DNA from: Prauserella aidingensis
Lineage (GTDB): Bacteria; Actinomycetota; Actinomycetes; Mycobacteriales; Pseudonocardiaceae
Reading direction: 5' to 3'
NCBI RefSeq assembly: GCF_024171865.1
Contig: NZ_JAMTCN010000002.1
Coordinates: forward strand, 62,001 to 126,000
Length of the DNA: 64,000 nt
Numbering within the stretch: position 1 is the first letter of the stretch; each line of letters opens with the position of its first letter. Below, one piece after another: positions 1 through 10,944 of this stretch. The notes below the pieces were generated by a model. It was not told where the DNA came from, did no database searches, and saw nothing but the letters and a program-made list of their open reading frames with translations. The position numbers and the translations under genes are program-made.

Positions 1-233
1 AGCAACTCGCCGAGGGCGCCGAGCCGTCCGGTGGCGACCAATGGGACGGGACCGGAAAGCCGGCGGACACCCCGCACGGCTCACCCGTCTCGCGTGACAG
101 TGCGGCCGGTCCGGGCGCTCCGCTCCGGCACGGTGTCGCGGGTCAGACTCCCGACCGCGACCGGCCGTGACGCCCGGGTCACAACGTCCCGCTGCTCACG
201 GACAACGAGGCCCATCAGCTGTGCCGCGCGACC

Positions 234-521
234 GTGCGGGCCCTGGGCACCTCCGTTTCCAGCGGGCAGGCCAAGCAGCTCGCCCAATGGCTGCCGGACG
301 TCCTGGAGGCCGAACTCGGTGAGAAGAGCGGACACGCCGAGCGGTTCGACAAGACGAACTTCCTGAACAAGATCGGCGGCGAGACCCACACGGTCGACAT
401 GGAGAGCATGGAGCGCCAAGCCTCCGCCGTGCTGTCCGTGCTGCGTTCGTGGGCGCCGACCGACCAGGTCGACGACACGATCGCTCAGCTCCCACGCGAG
501 TTGTCGGTCTTGTTCGAGTGA
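234..521 (+). CDS. DUF2267-domain protein, start uncertain or 5' end disrupted
   Basis: Conserved protein of unknown function. The frame carries the alpha-helical DUF2267 pattern (SGQAKQLAQWLPDVL, then DKTNFLNKIGG, ending ...AQLPRELSVLFE). The first helix of the domain (LTDNEAHQLC) lies upstream of the only usable start, GTG at 234. No ATG, GTG or TTG exists in frame between it and an in-frame TGA at 168-170. Upstream of that TGA the same frame stays open to the window edge and reads like a hydrophilic linker. Either a two-domain DUF2267 protein is interrupted by a stop or sequencing error, or translation starts unusually. Function unknown. Confidence 0.45.
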   Translation: MRALGTSVSSGQAKQLAQWLPDVLEAELGEKSGHAERFDKTNFLNKIGGETHTVDMESMERQASAVLSVLRSWAPTDQVDDTIAQLPRELSVLFE

Positions 522-587
522 CGGCCTCGCGTGAGCAGTGGCTGTCGGCCGCGGCTCGCGCGCACGCCTGTCACCACTGAGAACCGA

Positions 588-631
588 CTGAAACGCCGGG
601 TGGGTCGCATTCGACCCACCCGGCGTTTCAG
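588..631. terminator. Perfect 20-bp hairpin between convergent genes
   Basis: The arms at 588-607 and 612-631 are exact reverse complements, with a 4-base loop. The hairpin sits between the end of the DUF2267 gene (+) and the end of metH (-), so it can end transcription from both sides. There is no strong U-tract, which is common for actinobacterial terminators. Confidence 0.8.
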
Positions 632-660
632 CGTCGTGTGCGCTGCTCAGCGGCAGCCCA

Positions 661-4389
<3,729 letters not shown>

Positions 4390-4394
4390 GCCCT

Positions 4395-4487
4395 GCCTTC
4401 CTGGTCGGAAGGCGTCCTTGGAGGTTCTCACCGAGCGTGGCGGACCGCCCCCTGCCACTGGCAGCCCGTTGCAACGCCTCTCGGCAC
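4395..4487 (-). promoter_or_regulatory. S-adenosylhomocysteine (SAH) riboswitch with SD-sequestering hairpin
   Basis: Read on the minus strand, the metH leader has the SAH-aptamer architecture. P1 pairs CCGAG (4484-4480) with CUCGG (4435-4431). It is followed by the conserved-type core AGGCGUUGCAAC. A pseudoknot pairs AGGCGU (4479-4474) with ACGCCU (4415-4410) downstream of P1. The 3' pseudoknot strand overlaps a perfect 7-bp hairpin, GCCUUCC/GGAAGGC (4413-4407 with 4401-4395), whose 3' arm is the metH Shine-Dalgarno. The two structures exclude each other, so ligand binding should free the ribosome site and turn metH on. SAH riboswitches are known upstream of metH and ahcY; the mechanism here is inferred from base pairing. 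Confidence 0.8.
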
Positions 4488-4627
4488 ACCCCAGCCTAAG
4501 GTGTTCCCGGGCTGTGGTCGCGAGCGTTTTGCGAGGAAGCTCACCGCTCGGTTGACCGTCGCCGCCCGGCGCGCCTCTGAAACGCCCGATCGACTCTGAA
4601 ACATTCGGCCGACCTGGGGACGAAAAG

Positions 4628-4670
4628 CGACAACGCCGGGCAGCCCGTGCTGGGCCACCCGGCGTTGTCG
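4628..4670 (-). terminator. Terminator of tRNA-Ser
   Basis: A 13-bp perfect stem (4628-4640 with 4658-4670) encloses a smaller GCCC/GGGC stem. It starts six bases after the tRNA-Ser 3' end on the minus strand and separates the tRNA from the metH leader. Confidence 0.75.
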
Positions 4671-4675
4671 ACCGG

Positions 4676-4761
4676 CGGAGGATACGGGATTCGAACCCGT
4701 GAGGGCTGTTAACCCAACACGATTTCCAATCGTGCGCCTTAGGCCGCTCGGCCAATCCTCC
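4676..4761 (-). tRNA. tRNA-Ser (GGA)
   Basis: On the minus strand an 86-nt cloverleaf has acceptor stem GGAGGAT/ATCCTCC, discriminator G, D-arm GGCCGAGCGGCC, anticodon loop TTGGAAA with GGA in the centre, the long variable arm expected of a class II tRNA, and T-arm ACGGGTTCGAATCCCGT. The CCA end is not encoded. Confidence 0.97.
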
Positions 4762-4859
4762 GCGGAAAAGGGTACAGGACCGCGCGTCACCGGCTCGTAC
4801 GGGGTCTCGCCTGCGACGACGGTGCGTGATCGTGGCGCGGGCCGTGACGTGCCCCGCGT

Positions 4860-5046
4860 GCCCCCAAGGGCACCTTGGTTGCACTCAACGCCACTGTTCT
4901 TCCCTTGATCTTGCTGCCCGCGGGAAGTCATCCACGCCATGCGCGAGGGGAAGTTTCAGGGCTCCCACCCGCCGGCCCGGCCGCCTCCCCTCATCGGCAC
5001 GCTGACGCGTGGCTGTGCTGCACGCCACCAAGGTGCCCTTGGGGGC
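4860..5046. repeat. Split copy of the convergent-end hairpin repeat
   Basis: The left half of the repeat (GCCCCCAAGGGCACCTTGG then TTGCACTCAACG, from 4860) and the right half (CCACCAAGGTGCCCTTGGGGGC, ending 5046) are separated by about 135 bp. In the other copies (21997, 32598, 53567) the arms are only 7-19 bases apart. This copy lies between two minus-strand genes (tRNA-Ser and the TrkA-like gene), not between convergent genes. I see no other feature in 4762-5069. Confidence 0.7.
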
Positions 5047-5069
5047 GTGCAACCCCGCGAGGTCGTCAC

Positions 5070-5777
5070 TCAGCGTGGGGGCGTCGACGTCAGGTTGGCG
5101 AACGCCTCCACCTGATTCCGGCGGCCCGCCACGACGAGCAGGTCGTGGCGCTCGACGACGCTCTCCTGCGTGGCGTACGTGAACTTCTCACCGGGCCGCT
5201 TGATGCCGACGACCGTCACTCCGTACCGCTTGCGGATCGACGTCTGCCCCAGCGGCACGCCCAGCACCTCGTCGGGGGCCGTCGTCTTCACGAGCGCGTA
5301 GTCGTCCTCGAACTCGATGTAGTCGAGCATCCGCCCCGTCACGAGGTGGGCCACGCGTTCACCCATGTCGTGTTCGGGAAGGACGACGTGGTGGGCGCCG
5401 ACGCGTTCGAGGATCCGCCGGTGCCGCTTGCTCGTCGCCTTCGCCCAGATGTGCGGAATGCCGAAGTCGGCGATCACCGACGTCGTCAGGATGCTCGCCT
5501 CCATGTCGTTGCCGATGCTCACGACAGCACGTTGGAAGTCGGGCACCCCGAGCTGCACCAGCGCATCGGGATCGGTCGTGTCCGCGACGGCCGCGTGCGT
5601 CAGTTCGTCGGCGAAGTGCTGCACGAGCTTCGGATCACGGTCCAGCCCCAGCACCTCGAACCCGCTCGCGATCAGCTCCAGCGCCAGCGAACCGCCGAAC
5701 CGGCCGAGCCCGATGACCACGACGCGGTTGACGTCGTGGGACGTCCGCGGCGCGTTCCTGCTCGCCCACCTAGCCAA
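5070..5777 (-). CDS. ktrA: Potassium uptake regulatory subunit, TrkA/KtrA family
   Basis: Cytoplasmic nucleotide-binding gating subunit of a K+ (or Na+/K+) uptake system, 235 aa. The N-terminal RCK Rossmann domain shows GLGRFGG then the acidic end of beta-2 (LGLDRD), and is followed by a C-terminal TrkA_C domain (about 150-225). The start is TTG at 5777, which overlaps the stop of the membrane subunit (TAG 5772-5770); this suggests translational coupling. No better start precedes the Rossmann fold. It forms a two-gene unit with the channel subunit upstream. Confidence 0.9.
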   Translation of the reverse strand: MARWASRNAPRTSHDVNRVVVIGLGRFGGSLALELIASGFEVLGLDRDPKLVQHFADELTHAAVADTTDPDALVQLGVPDFQRAVVSIGNDMEASILTTSVIADFGIPHIWAKATSKRHRRILERVGAHHVVLPEHDMGERVAHLVTGRMLDYIEFEDDYALVKTTAPDEVLGVPLGQTSIRKRYGVTVVGIKRPGEKFTYATQESVVERHDLLVVAGRRNQVEAFANLTSTPPR

Positions 5778-7143
5778 CGATCGGCCTCTCTTCCGGAAGT
5801 TCGTACCGACGGGAACGGTCCCGCAACGCCAGCGCCGATGCCAGCGTGATGGGACCCACGCGTCCCAGGAACATGAGCAGTGACAGCACGAGGTGCCCGG
5901 CCGTGCCCACGTCGGCGGTGATACCGGTGGACAGTCCGACGGTCGCGAACGCCGAGATCACCTCGAACAGCACCTGCTCGAGGCGGAACGGTGTCAGCGC
6001 CAACAGCGCCAACGTGCTCAGCATGACCGCCGCGACGCTCAGCAGCACCACGGTCAGCGCCTGCCGCTGCACCAGCGCAGGGATCTTGCGGCCGAAGGCG
6101 TGCGCCGACGGCTCACCCTTGATCTCCGAGTAGATGACGAACGCCAGCAGCGCGAACGTCGTCACCTTGATGCCGCCCGCCGTGCCCGCGCTACCGCCGC
6201 CGATGAACATGAGGATGTCGCCCACCAGCAGCGTCCCCGATTCCATCTCGCCGACGTCGACGCTGTTGAACCCGGCCGTCCGCGGCATCGCGCCGTGGAA
6301 CGCACCCGCCAGCAGCTTTCCCGCGAGGCCGAAGCCGCCGAGGGTCTCCGGGTTGTTCCACTCGGCGATCGTGATGACGACGACGCCGATGCCCAGCAGC
6401 ACGCTCGTCGTCAGCAGCGTCAACTTGGCGTGCATCGACCAGCGGCGCACCTCGTCGCCGCGCCGGCGTGGCCGCCGGTGCCGCCACAGCTCCAGCCACA
6501 CGGGGAATCCCAGCCCGCCCGCCAGCATCGCGAACATGACCGGCAGGCAGATCCACGCGTCGGTCGCGAACCCCATGAGGCTGTCGCTGTAGAGGGCGAA
6601 GCCCGCGTTGTTGAACGCCGAGATCGCGTGGAACACGCCGTGGTAGGCCGCCTGCCCGGCCTCGTAGCCGTAGCCGGTGGCGAACCGCACCGCGAGCACC
6701 GTCGCGATGACCAGTTCGAGCAGCAGCGACACCGTGATGACGCCGCGCACCACGCGCCGGACGTCGCCGAGGTCGAGCGCCTTCGTCTCCGCCTGCGCCG
6801 TCAGCCGCATCCGCAGCCCGAACCGCCGGGACACGAGCAGCCCCAGCAGCGACGCCGTCGTCATGATGCCGATGCCGCCGAGCTGGATCAGCCCGAGAAT
6901 GACGACCTCACCGAACGTGGACCAGTGCTCGGGCGTGTCCACGACGATCAGCCCGGTGACGCAGAGTGCCGACACCGAGGTGAACAGTGCCTCGACGAAA
7001 CCGGTCGTCTCGCCGGGCTGGGCCGAGACGGGCAGTGCGAGCAGCACCGCCCCGCACACGACGACGAACGCGAACCCCGCGACGACGACGCGCGCGGGTT
7101 GGCGCCAACTCGGCAGCAGCCGGGTCAGTACGCGGCCTGCCAC
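5770..7143 (-). CDS. ktrB: Potassium uptake membrane subunit, TrkH/KtrB family
   Basis: Integral membrane ion-conducting subunit, 457 aa from this start. Four repeated pore motifs with glycines are visible: SALCVTGL, SAFNNAGF, MPRTAGFNS and FATVGLSTG. Their TM-pore-TM units alternate with conserved loops such as GGIGIMT and GGGSAGTAGGIK. GTG 7143 lies immediately after the gnd stop (TGA 7147-7145) and is preferred; the alternative GTG at 7212 would overlap gnd by 68 bases and adds residues that look like an out-of-frame shadow. Its partner is the TrkA-like gene downstream. Confidence 0.9.
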   Translation of the reverse strand: MAGRVLTRLLPSWRQPARVVVAGFAFVVVCGAVLLALPVSAQPGETTGFVEALFTSVSALCVTGLIVVDTPEHWSTFGEVVILGLIQLGGIGIMTTASLLGLLVSRRFGLRMRLTAQAETKALDLGDVRRVVRGVITVSLLLELVIATVLAVRFATGYGYEAGQAAYHGVFHAISAFNNAGFALYSDSLMGFATDAWICLPVMFAMLAGGLGFPVWLELWRHRRPRRRGDEVRRWSMHAKLTLLTTSVLLGIGVVVITIAEWNNPETLGGFGLAGKLLAGAFHGAMPRTAGFNSVDVGEMESGTLLVGDILMFIGGGSAGTAGGIKVTTFALLAFVIYSEIKGEPSAHAFGRKIPALVQRQALTVVLLSVAAVMLSTLALLALTPFRLEQVLFEVISAFATVGLSTGITADVGTAGHLVLSLLMFLGRVGPITLASALALRDRSRRYELPEERPIVG

Positions 7144-7144
7144 C

Positions 7145-8584
7145 TCACGCGGGGTGTTCGGGACGGCCGTCGGCGGCCCACTCGGTGTGGAACGCGCCGT
7201 CGGCGTCGACACGCCGGTAGGTGTGGGCGCCGAAGAAGTCGCGCTGCCCCTGGACGAGCGCGGCGGGTAGCCGGTCGGCGCGCAGCGCGTCGTAGTAGGC
7301 CAGCGCGGTCGAGAAGCCCGGCGTCGGAATGCCGAGGCGCACCGCGGTCTGGACCACCGACCGCCACGAGTCCTGCGCGTCCTCGACGGCCTTGCGGAAG
7401 CCGCCGCTGGTCAGCAGCGTCGGCAGGTCCGGTTCGGCGGCGTAGGCGGCACGGATGTCGTCGAGGAAGCGCGCCCGGATGATGCAGCCGCCGCGCCAGA
7501 TCGAGGCGACCTTCCCGAGGTCGATGTCCCAGCCGTACTCGGCCGCGCCCGCGAGGATCTGGTTGAAACCCTGCGCGTAGGCCACCACTTTGGACGCGTA
7601 CAGCGCCTGCTCGACGTCGTCGGCGAACCGTTCCGCCTCGGAGCCCGACAGCACGGCGCGGGTCGGACCGTCCAGGCCCCGGGCGGCCGCACGCAGGTCG
7701 GCGTGCCCGGACAGCGACCTGGCGAAGGTCGCCTCCGCGATACCGGTGATCGGTTCGCCCAGGTCGAGTCCGATCTGGACCGTCCAGCGGCCCGTGCCCT
7801 TCTGCTCGGCCTCGTCGGCCACGACGTCGACGAACGGCTTGCCCGTCGCGGCGTCGGTGTGCCCGAGCACCTCGGCGGTGATCTCGATCAGATACGACTC
7901 GAGCCGCCCGGTGTTCCAGGTGCGGAAGACGTCCGCGATCTGCGCCGGTTCGTAGCCGAGCGCTCCGCGGAGCAGGTCGAACGACTCGGCGATGAGCTGC
8001 ATGTCCGAGTACTCGATGCCGTTGTGGACCATCTTGACGAAGTGGCCCGCGCCGTCCTCGCCGACGTGGGTGCAGCAGGGCTCACCGTCCACGTGCGCCG
8101 AGATGCTCTCGAGGAGCGGACCGAGCGACTCGTACGACTCCGCGGAACCGCCCGGCATGATGCTCGGCCCGTGCAGCGCGCCCTCCTCGCCGCCGGACAC
8201 GCCGGTGCCGACGAAGTGCAGACCACGCTCACGCAGCGCGGCCTCGCGACGGCGGGTGTCGGCGAAGTGCGCGTTCCCCGCGTCCACGATGACGTCACCC
8301 TCGTCGAGCAGCGGTGCGAACTCCTCGATCACGGCGTCCGTCGGCCCGCCGGCCTTGACCATGACGACCAGTTTCCGCGGGCGCTCCAGCGCCTCGACGA
8401 ACTCGCGCGCCGAGTAGGTCGGCACGAAGTCGCCCTCGTCACCGAACTGGTCGATCAGCTCCTTGGTCCGGGTTTCGGACCGGTTGTGCAGGGCGACGGT
8501 GTGTCCGCGCCGGGCGAGGTTGCGGGCCAGGTTCCGCCCCATCACGGCGAGTCCGGTCACGCCGATATCGGCCTTCTTCGTCAT
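7145..8584 (-). CDS. gnd: 6-phosphogluconate dehydrogenase, decarboxylating (NADP-type)
   Basis: Oxidises and decarboxylates 6-phosphogluconate to ribulose 5-phosphate in the oxidative pentose phosphate pathway. The 479-aa protein has the Rossmann motif GLAVMGRN, the NRS cofactor loop at the end of beta-2 (HNRSETRTKEL), the substrate motif GVSGGEEGALHGPS, catalytic Lys in HFVKMVHNGIEY, and the C-terminal all-helical dimer domain with RGGCIIRA. The length matches the long homodimeric class. ATG 8584 follows the natural N-terminus; the open frame upstream is noise. The ktrBA pair follows immediately. Confidence 0.97.
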   Translation of the reverse strand: MTKKADIGVTGLAVMGRNLARNLARRGHTVALHNRSETRTKELIDQFGDEGDFVPTYSAREFVEALERPRKLVVMVKAGGPTDAVIEEFAPLLDEGDVIVDAGNAHFADTRRREAALRERGLHFVGTGVSGGEEGALHGPSIMPGGSAESYESLGPLLESISAHVDGEPCCTHVGEDGAGHFVKMVHNGIEYSDMQLIAESFDLLRGALGYEPAQIADVFRTWNTGRLESYLIEITAEVLGHTDAATGKPFVDVVADEAEQKGTGRWTVQIGLDLGEPITGIAEATFARSLSGHADLRAAARGLDGPTRAVLSGSEAERFADDVEQALYASKVVAYAQGFNQILAGAAEYGWDIDLGKVASIWRGGCIIRARFLDDIRAAYAAEPDLPTLLTSGGFRKAVEDAQDSWRSVVQTAVRLGIPTPGFSTALAYYDALRADRLPAALVQGQRDFFGAHTYRRVDADGAFHTEWAADGRPEHPA

Positions 8585-8650
8585 GGGGCCAACCCTACGC
8601 CGACCTCCTGCTTTGGGGCAGAGGCAAGAAAAGGTAACGTTCACCCCGCC

Positions 8651-9508
8651 ATGGCCAGTACCGTGACCTCTCGCCGCAAGCAACTCGGCAACGAGTTGCG
8701 GCATGCGCGTACCAACTCGGGGATGACCCAGCAGCAGGTGGCGGCGATCCTCGGCTGCACGCAGGGCAAGGTCAACAAGATCGAATCCGGTGCCGTCGGC
8801 GCGAAGCTCGGCGATGTCCGGACCATGATCGATGCCTACGGCGTCTCCGGCGAGGAGGCCGACACGCTGCTGAACCTGGCGCGTGCGGCGGCAGGGCAGC
8901 GCGGCCACTGGTCCGGCTATCGCTCGGTGGTGCCGCACTGGTTCCGCACCTTCACCGACCTCGAACCAGCAGCCGCCGAGATCATGACGTGGCACGGCGA
9001 GCGTATCCCCGGGCCGCTGCAGTCCGAGCACTACATGCTCAAGCAGTTCACGGAGGCCGGATCCGGCGACATCACCTCGCTCGTGCGGGCGCGGCTCGAC
9101 CGCAAGGCCGTCTTCGACCAGGAGCAGCCGCCGTACTACCGGTTCATCCTGTCCGAATCGGCGTTGTGGAGGGCGCCGGGCGGGCGTTCACCCGGCGTGA
9201 TGCTCGACCAGATGGAACATCTGCTGGAGCTGGACAAGCGCGGTCGCGTCTACATCCACGTGCTGCCGTTCGACGCGAAGCTCGCGGCTGTACCCAATGA
9301 CTTCACGATCATGCGCTTCCCGGACCGCACCCGTGACTTCGTCTACGTGGAGCACTCCGCGGGCGGCATCTACCTCGACGACATGAAGGACTTCCAGATC
9401 TTCGTCGACTCGTGGGACCGGCTGCGAGGTGCCGCGCTGGAACGGGGCGAGACGCGGGAGTTCGTCCAGGGGATGGCCGCGCACTACCGCTCCCAGCTGA
9501 TCACCTGA
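8651..9508 (+). CDS. XRE-family regulator with DUF5753 domain
   Basis: Probable DNA-binding regulator of 285 aa. The N-terminal helix-turn-helix (about 8-62) contains MTQQQVAAILGCTQGKVNKIE, split here as MTQQQVAAILGC and TQGKVNKIE. The rest (about 95-275) is the DUF5753 ligand-like domain (IPGPLQSEHYML, FILSESALWR, VYVEHSAGGIY). Proteins of this type are abundant in Streptomyces and relatives and are usually paired with a small DUF397 protein; one lies at 10180. A TAACGT box sits 10 bases before ATG 8651, so the leader is very short. Divergent from gnd. The target is unknown. Confidence 0.9.
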   Translation: MASTVTSRRKQLGNELRHARTNSGMTQQQVAAILGCTQGKVNKIESGAVGAKLGDVRTMIDAYGVSGEEADTLLNLARAAAGQRGHWSGYRSVVPHWFRTFTDLEPAAAEIMTWHGERIPGPLQSEHYMLKQFTEAGSGDITSLVRARLDRKAVFDQEQPPYYRFILSESALWRAPGGRSPGVMLDQMEHLLELDKRGRVYIHVLPFDAKLAAVPNDFTIMRFPDRTRDFVYVEHSAGGIYLDDMKDFQIFVDSWDRLRGAALERGETREFVQGMAAHYRSQLIT

Positions 9509-9692
9509 GTCGTCGGCGTGCGGCGCCGTGGCGTTGGCCGCGGGATGACTTGCGACTGTGAGCGTCGGCGGTGGGGATGGCGACGGCAGTGGCCTGCTCG
9601 CGCTCACCGGCCCGTCACGAGGGCGTCGACGACGAGGGCGGGAGCGTCGGCGGTGGGATGAGTGCCGACCGTCGGCAGGCCGGCAGGGGGAG

Positions 9693-9899
9693 TCAGAGGC
9701 GCGAGACGTAGCGCGACGTGAGCCTGCGGTCGTCGGCGGCGCCGTCCTGCGGTCGCGGGCGACGGGTGACGAGTCCGGGCCCGAACCTCCGGGGCTTGCG
9801 CGGTGACGGCAGCGCGGGCGCGGGGTGGTCGGTGACATCGGACAGGTCCGGCTCCGTGACTGGCGTGTTCGTCCGGGTCATCTCCAGTCGTACGGCCAT
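9693..9899 (-). CDS. Small basic hypothetical protein
   Basis: A 68-aa Arg- and Pro-rich protein starting MAVRLEMTRTN and ending RYVSRL. I do not recognise a family. Support for a real gene is the ATG at 9899 preceded by GGTGGAG at good spacing and a codon third position that is nearly all G or C. It lies between the XRE-DUF5753 gene and its DUF397 partner, on the opposite strand. No membrane segment or signal peptide is visible. The flanking stretch 9509-9692 holds nothing I can name. Confidence 0.45.
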   Translation of the reverse strand: MAVRLEMTRTNTPVTEPDLSDVTDHPAPALPSPRKPRRFGPGLVTRRPRPQDGAADDRRLTSRYVSRL

Positions 9900-10000
9900 G
9901 TGTACTCCACCCCCAAGAGAGCGCGCGCCGGGTGCGCGTGCGTGCGGACTTGTGGTTCGCCTCTCAGCGGGCGGGCCGGGGTCGACCTGCCGCCGAGCGT

Positions 10001-10030
10001 TAGGAATAATCCTAGGAGGGGATTAATCAC
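10001..10030. promoter_or_regulatory. AT-rich inverted repeat, possible operator
   Basis: TAGGAATAATCCTA (10001-10014) is an inverted repeat (TAGGA-N4-TCCTA). A related half, GGGATTAATC, follows at 10019-10028. It is the most A/T-rich spot in this gene-poor interval, lying between the divergent small gene at 9899 and the DUF397 gene. A binding site for the neighbouring XRE regulator is possible but only inferred. Confidence 0.4.
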
Positions 10031-10179
10031 GGTGTCGACCGGCGTACGTGAAGTTCCCACGGATGGGCGCACGCTTCGGTCGGTTTGGCGCCTGAGCACA
10101 GGGAGAAACCGGGGAAGCGGCACGAAATCGGACCAGTCCGACGAGGTTGTCCGGTGTCGCGACCGGTACGGAGGTAGAG

Positions 10180-10446
10180 ATGGCCGACCGCACAGTGGAG
10201 ACGGATTATTACGACCCGGCAACCGTTGTCAGCCGGTTCGACCCGATCGGATGGCAAAAGTCGTTCGCGAGTGAGCCGAACGGCGGAAACTGCGTGGAGG
10301 TCAACTTGGGTGACACCGGCGGCGAGGGCCACGTCGGCGTCCGGGACACCAAGCTCGACGACAGTCCCGTCTTCATGTTCACCCGGGGTGAATGGCAGGC
10401 GTTCGTGACCGCCGTCAAGGCAGGTCAATTCGATCTGCCCGCCTGA
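10180..10446 (+). CDS. DUF397-domain protein
   Basis: An 88-aa protein with the DUF397 layout: WQKS near the N-terminal third, then GGNCVEV, VGVRDTK, SPVFMFTRGEWQAFV and KAGQFD. DUF397 proteins occur beside XRE-DUF5753 regulators and in studied Streptomyces pairs act together with them, in some cases behaving like antitoxin/toxin-type partners. ATG 10180 follows GGAGGTAGAG. The partner regulator ends 670 bases upstream, so the pair is unusually spread out. Confidence 0.88.
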   Translation: MADRTVETDYYDPATVVSRFDPIGWQKSFASEPNGGNCVEVNLGDTGGEGHVGVRDTKLDDSPVFMFTRGEWQAFVTAVKAGQFDLPA

Positions 10447-10524
10447 AACCCGCCTCGCGGCGGCCGGCCCGGCGGTCTTGACGGCCCCCGTTCCGGCGAA
10501 TCGCCGCCAGGCCGTAGACTTGGC

Positions 10525-10614
10525 AGCGGACCCCCGCGGCGTCCACCCTGTGAACCTCCCCAGGGCCGGAAGGCAGCAAGGATAAGCAGGCTCTGACGGG
10601 TGCGGGGGTCCCCT
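10525..10614 (+). ncRNA. ffs: Signal recognition particle RNA (4.5S type)
   Basis: The conserved SRP domain IV is explicit: CCUGUGAACC, CAGGGCCGGAAGGCAGCAAGG and GAUAAGCAGG, with the GGAA tetraloop and the asymmetric loop. The closing stem pairs GGACCCCC (10528-10535) with GGGGGUCC (10604-10611). A run of six T follows at 10614-10619. This RNA binds Ffh and targets membrane proteins. As in many actinobacteria it lies upstream of dnaX. Confidence 0.96.
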
Positions 10615-10619
10615 TTTTT
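10614..10619 (+). terminator. U-tract ending the SRP RNA
   Basis: Six consecutive T directly after the closing stem of the SRP RNA; the RNA's own GC stem supplies the hairpin of an intrinsic terminator. Confidence 0.7.
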
Positions 10620-10647
10620 ATGTGCCCCCATGCGGCGGTCCCGGCCC

Positions 10648-10794
10648 CGTGTTGCAGGTTCAGGGGACCGTGTTGCAGGTTCCAGGGTTCGTGTTGCGGG
10701 TCCAGGGGACCGTGTTGCGGGTTCGGGAGCCCGTGTTGTGGTCTCCGCTGCGCGTGTTGTGCCTTCAGTGCCGCGTGTCCCGCTTTGGCGCCCC
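10648..10794 (+). repeat. 21-bp-period tandem array 1 (7 units)
   Basis: Units start exactly every 21 bases at 10648, 10669, 10690, 10711, 10732, 10753 and 10774. Core: CGTGTTGC-GGTTC-NGGGNNC; the last units are degenerate. Two related arrays lie at 24008 and 42000 in the opposite orientation. The array fills the gap between the SRP RNA and dnaX. It is not CRISPR, because there are no unique spacers. Confidence 0.85.
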
Positions 10795-10931
10795 AGTGAC
10801 CGTCGCCCGCGCGCGGAACACGGTGCCCGAGGCAGAACACGTGCCAGAGTGCAGGGCACACGCGCCCGAGTGCAGGACGCGCGGCGGGGTGGGCAGGGCG
10901 AAGTCCTCGTCGGGGTGTCGGCGTGGGCCGG

Positions 10932-10937
10932 TACGCT
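10932..10937 (+). promoter_or_regulatory. -10 box for leaderless dnaX
   Basis: TACGCT, followed by exactly 7 bases and then the GTG at 10945, so the predicted first transcribed base is the start codon itself. The same arrangement recurs at many genes in this window. Confidence 0.55.
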
Positions 10938-10944
10938 CGCTGCC

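Noticed and set aside
5893..7482. Long + strand frame opposite the potassium transporter genes
   Set aside because: Composition is Arg/His/Gln-rich shadow sequence; the minus strand encodes complete KtrA/KtrB proteins.
10032..10274. Possible 80-codon ORF starting GTG behind an AGGAGG
   Set aside because: It overlaps the DUF397 gene in another frame, spacing from the SD is 12 bases, and codon third positions do not favour G/C.
10600..10944. Upstream in-frame extension of dnaX through the 21-bp repeats
   Set aside because: The extension encodes a 7-residue repeat that merely reflects the 21-bp DNA repeat, and no DnaX protein has such an N-terminus.
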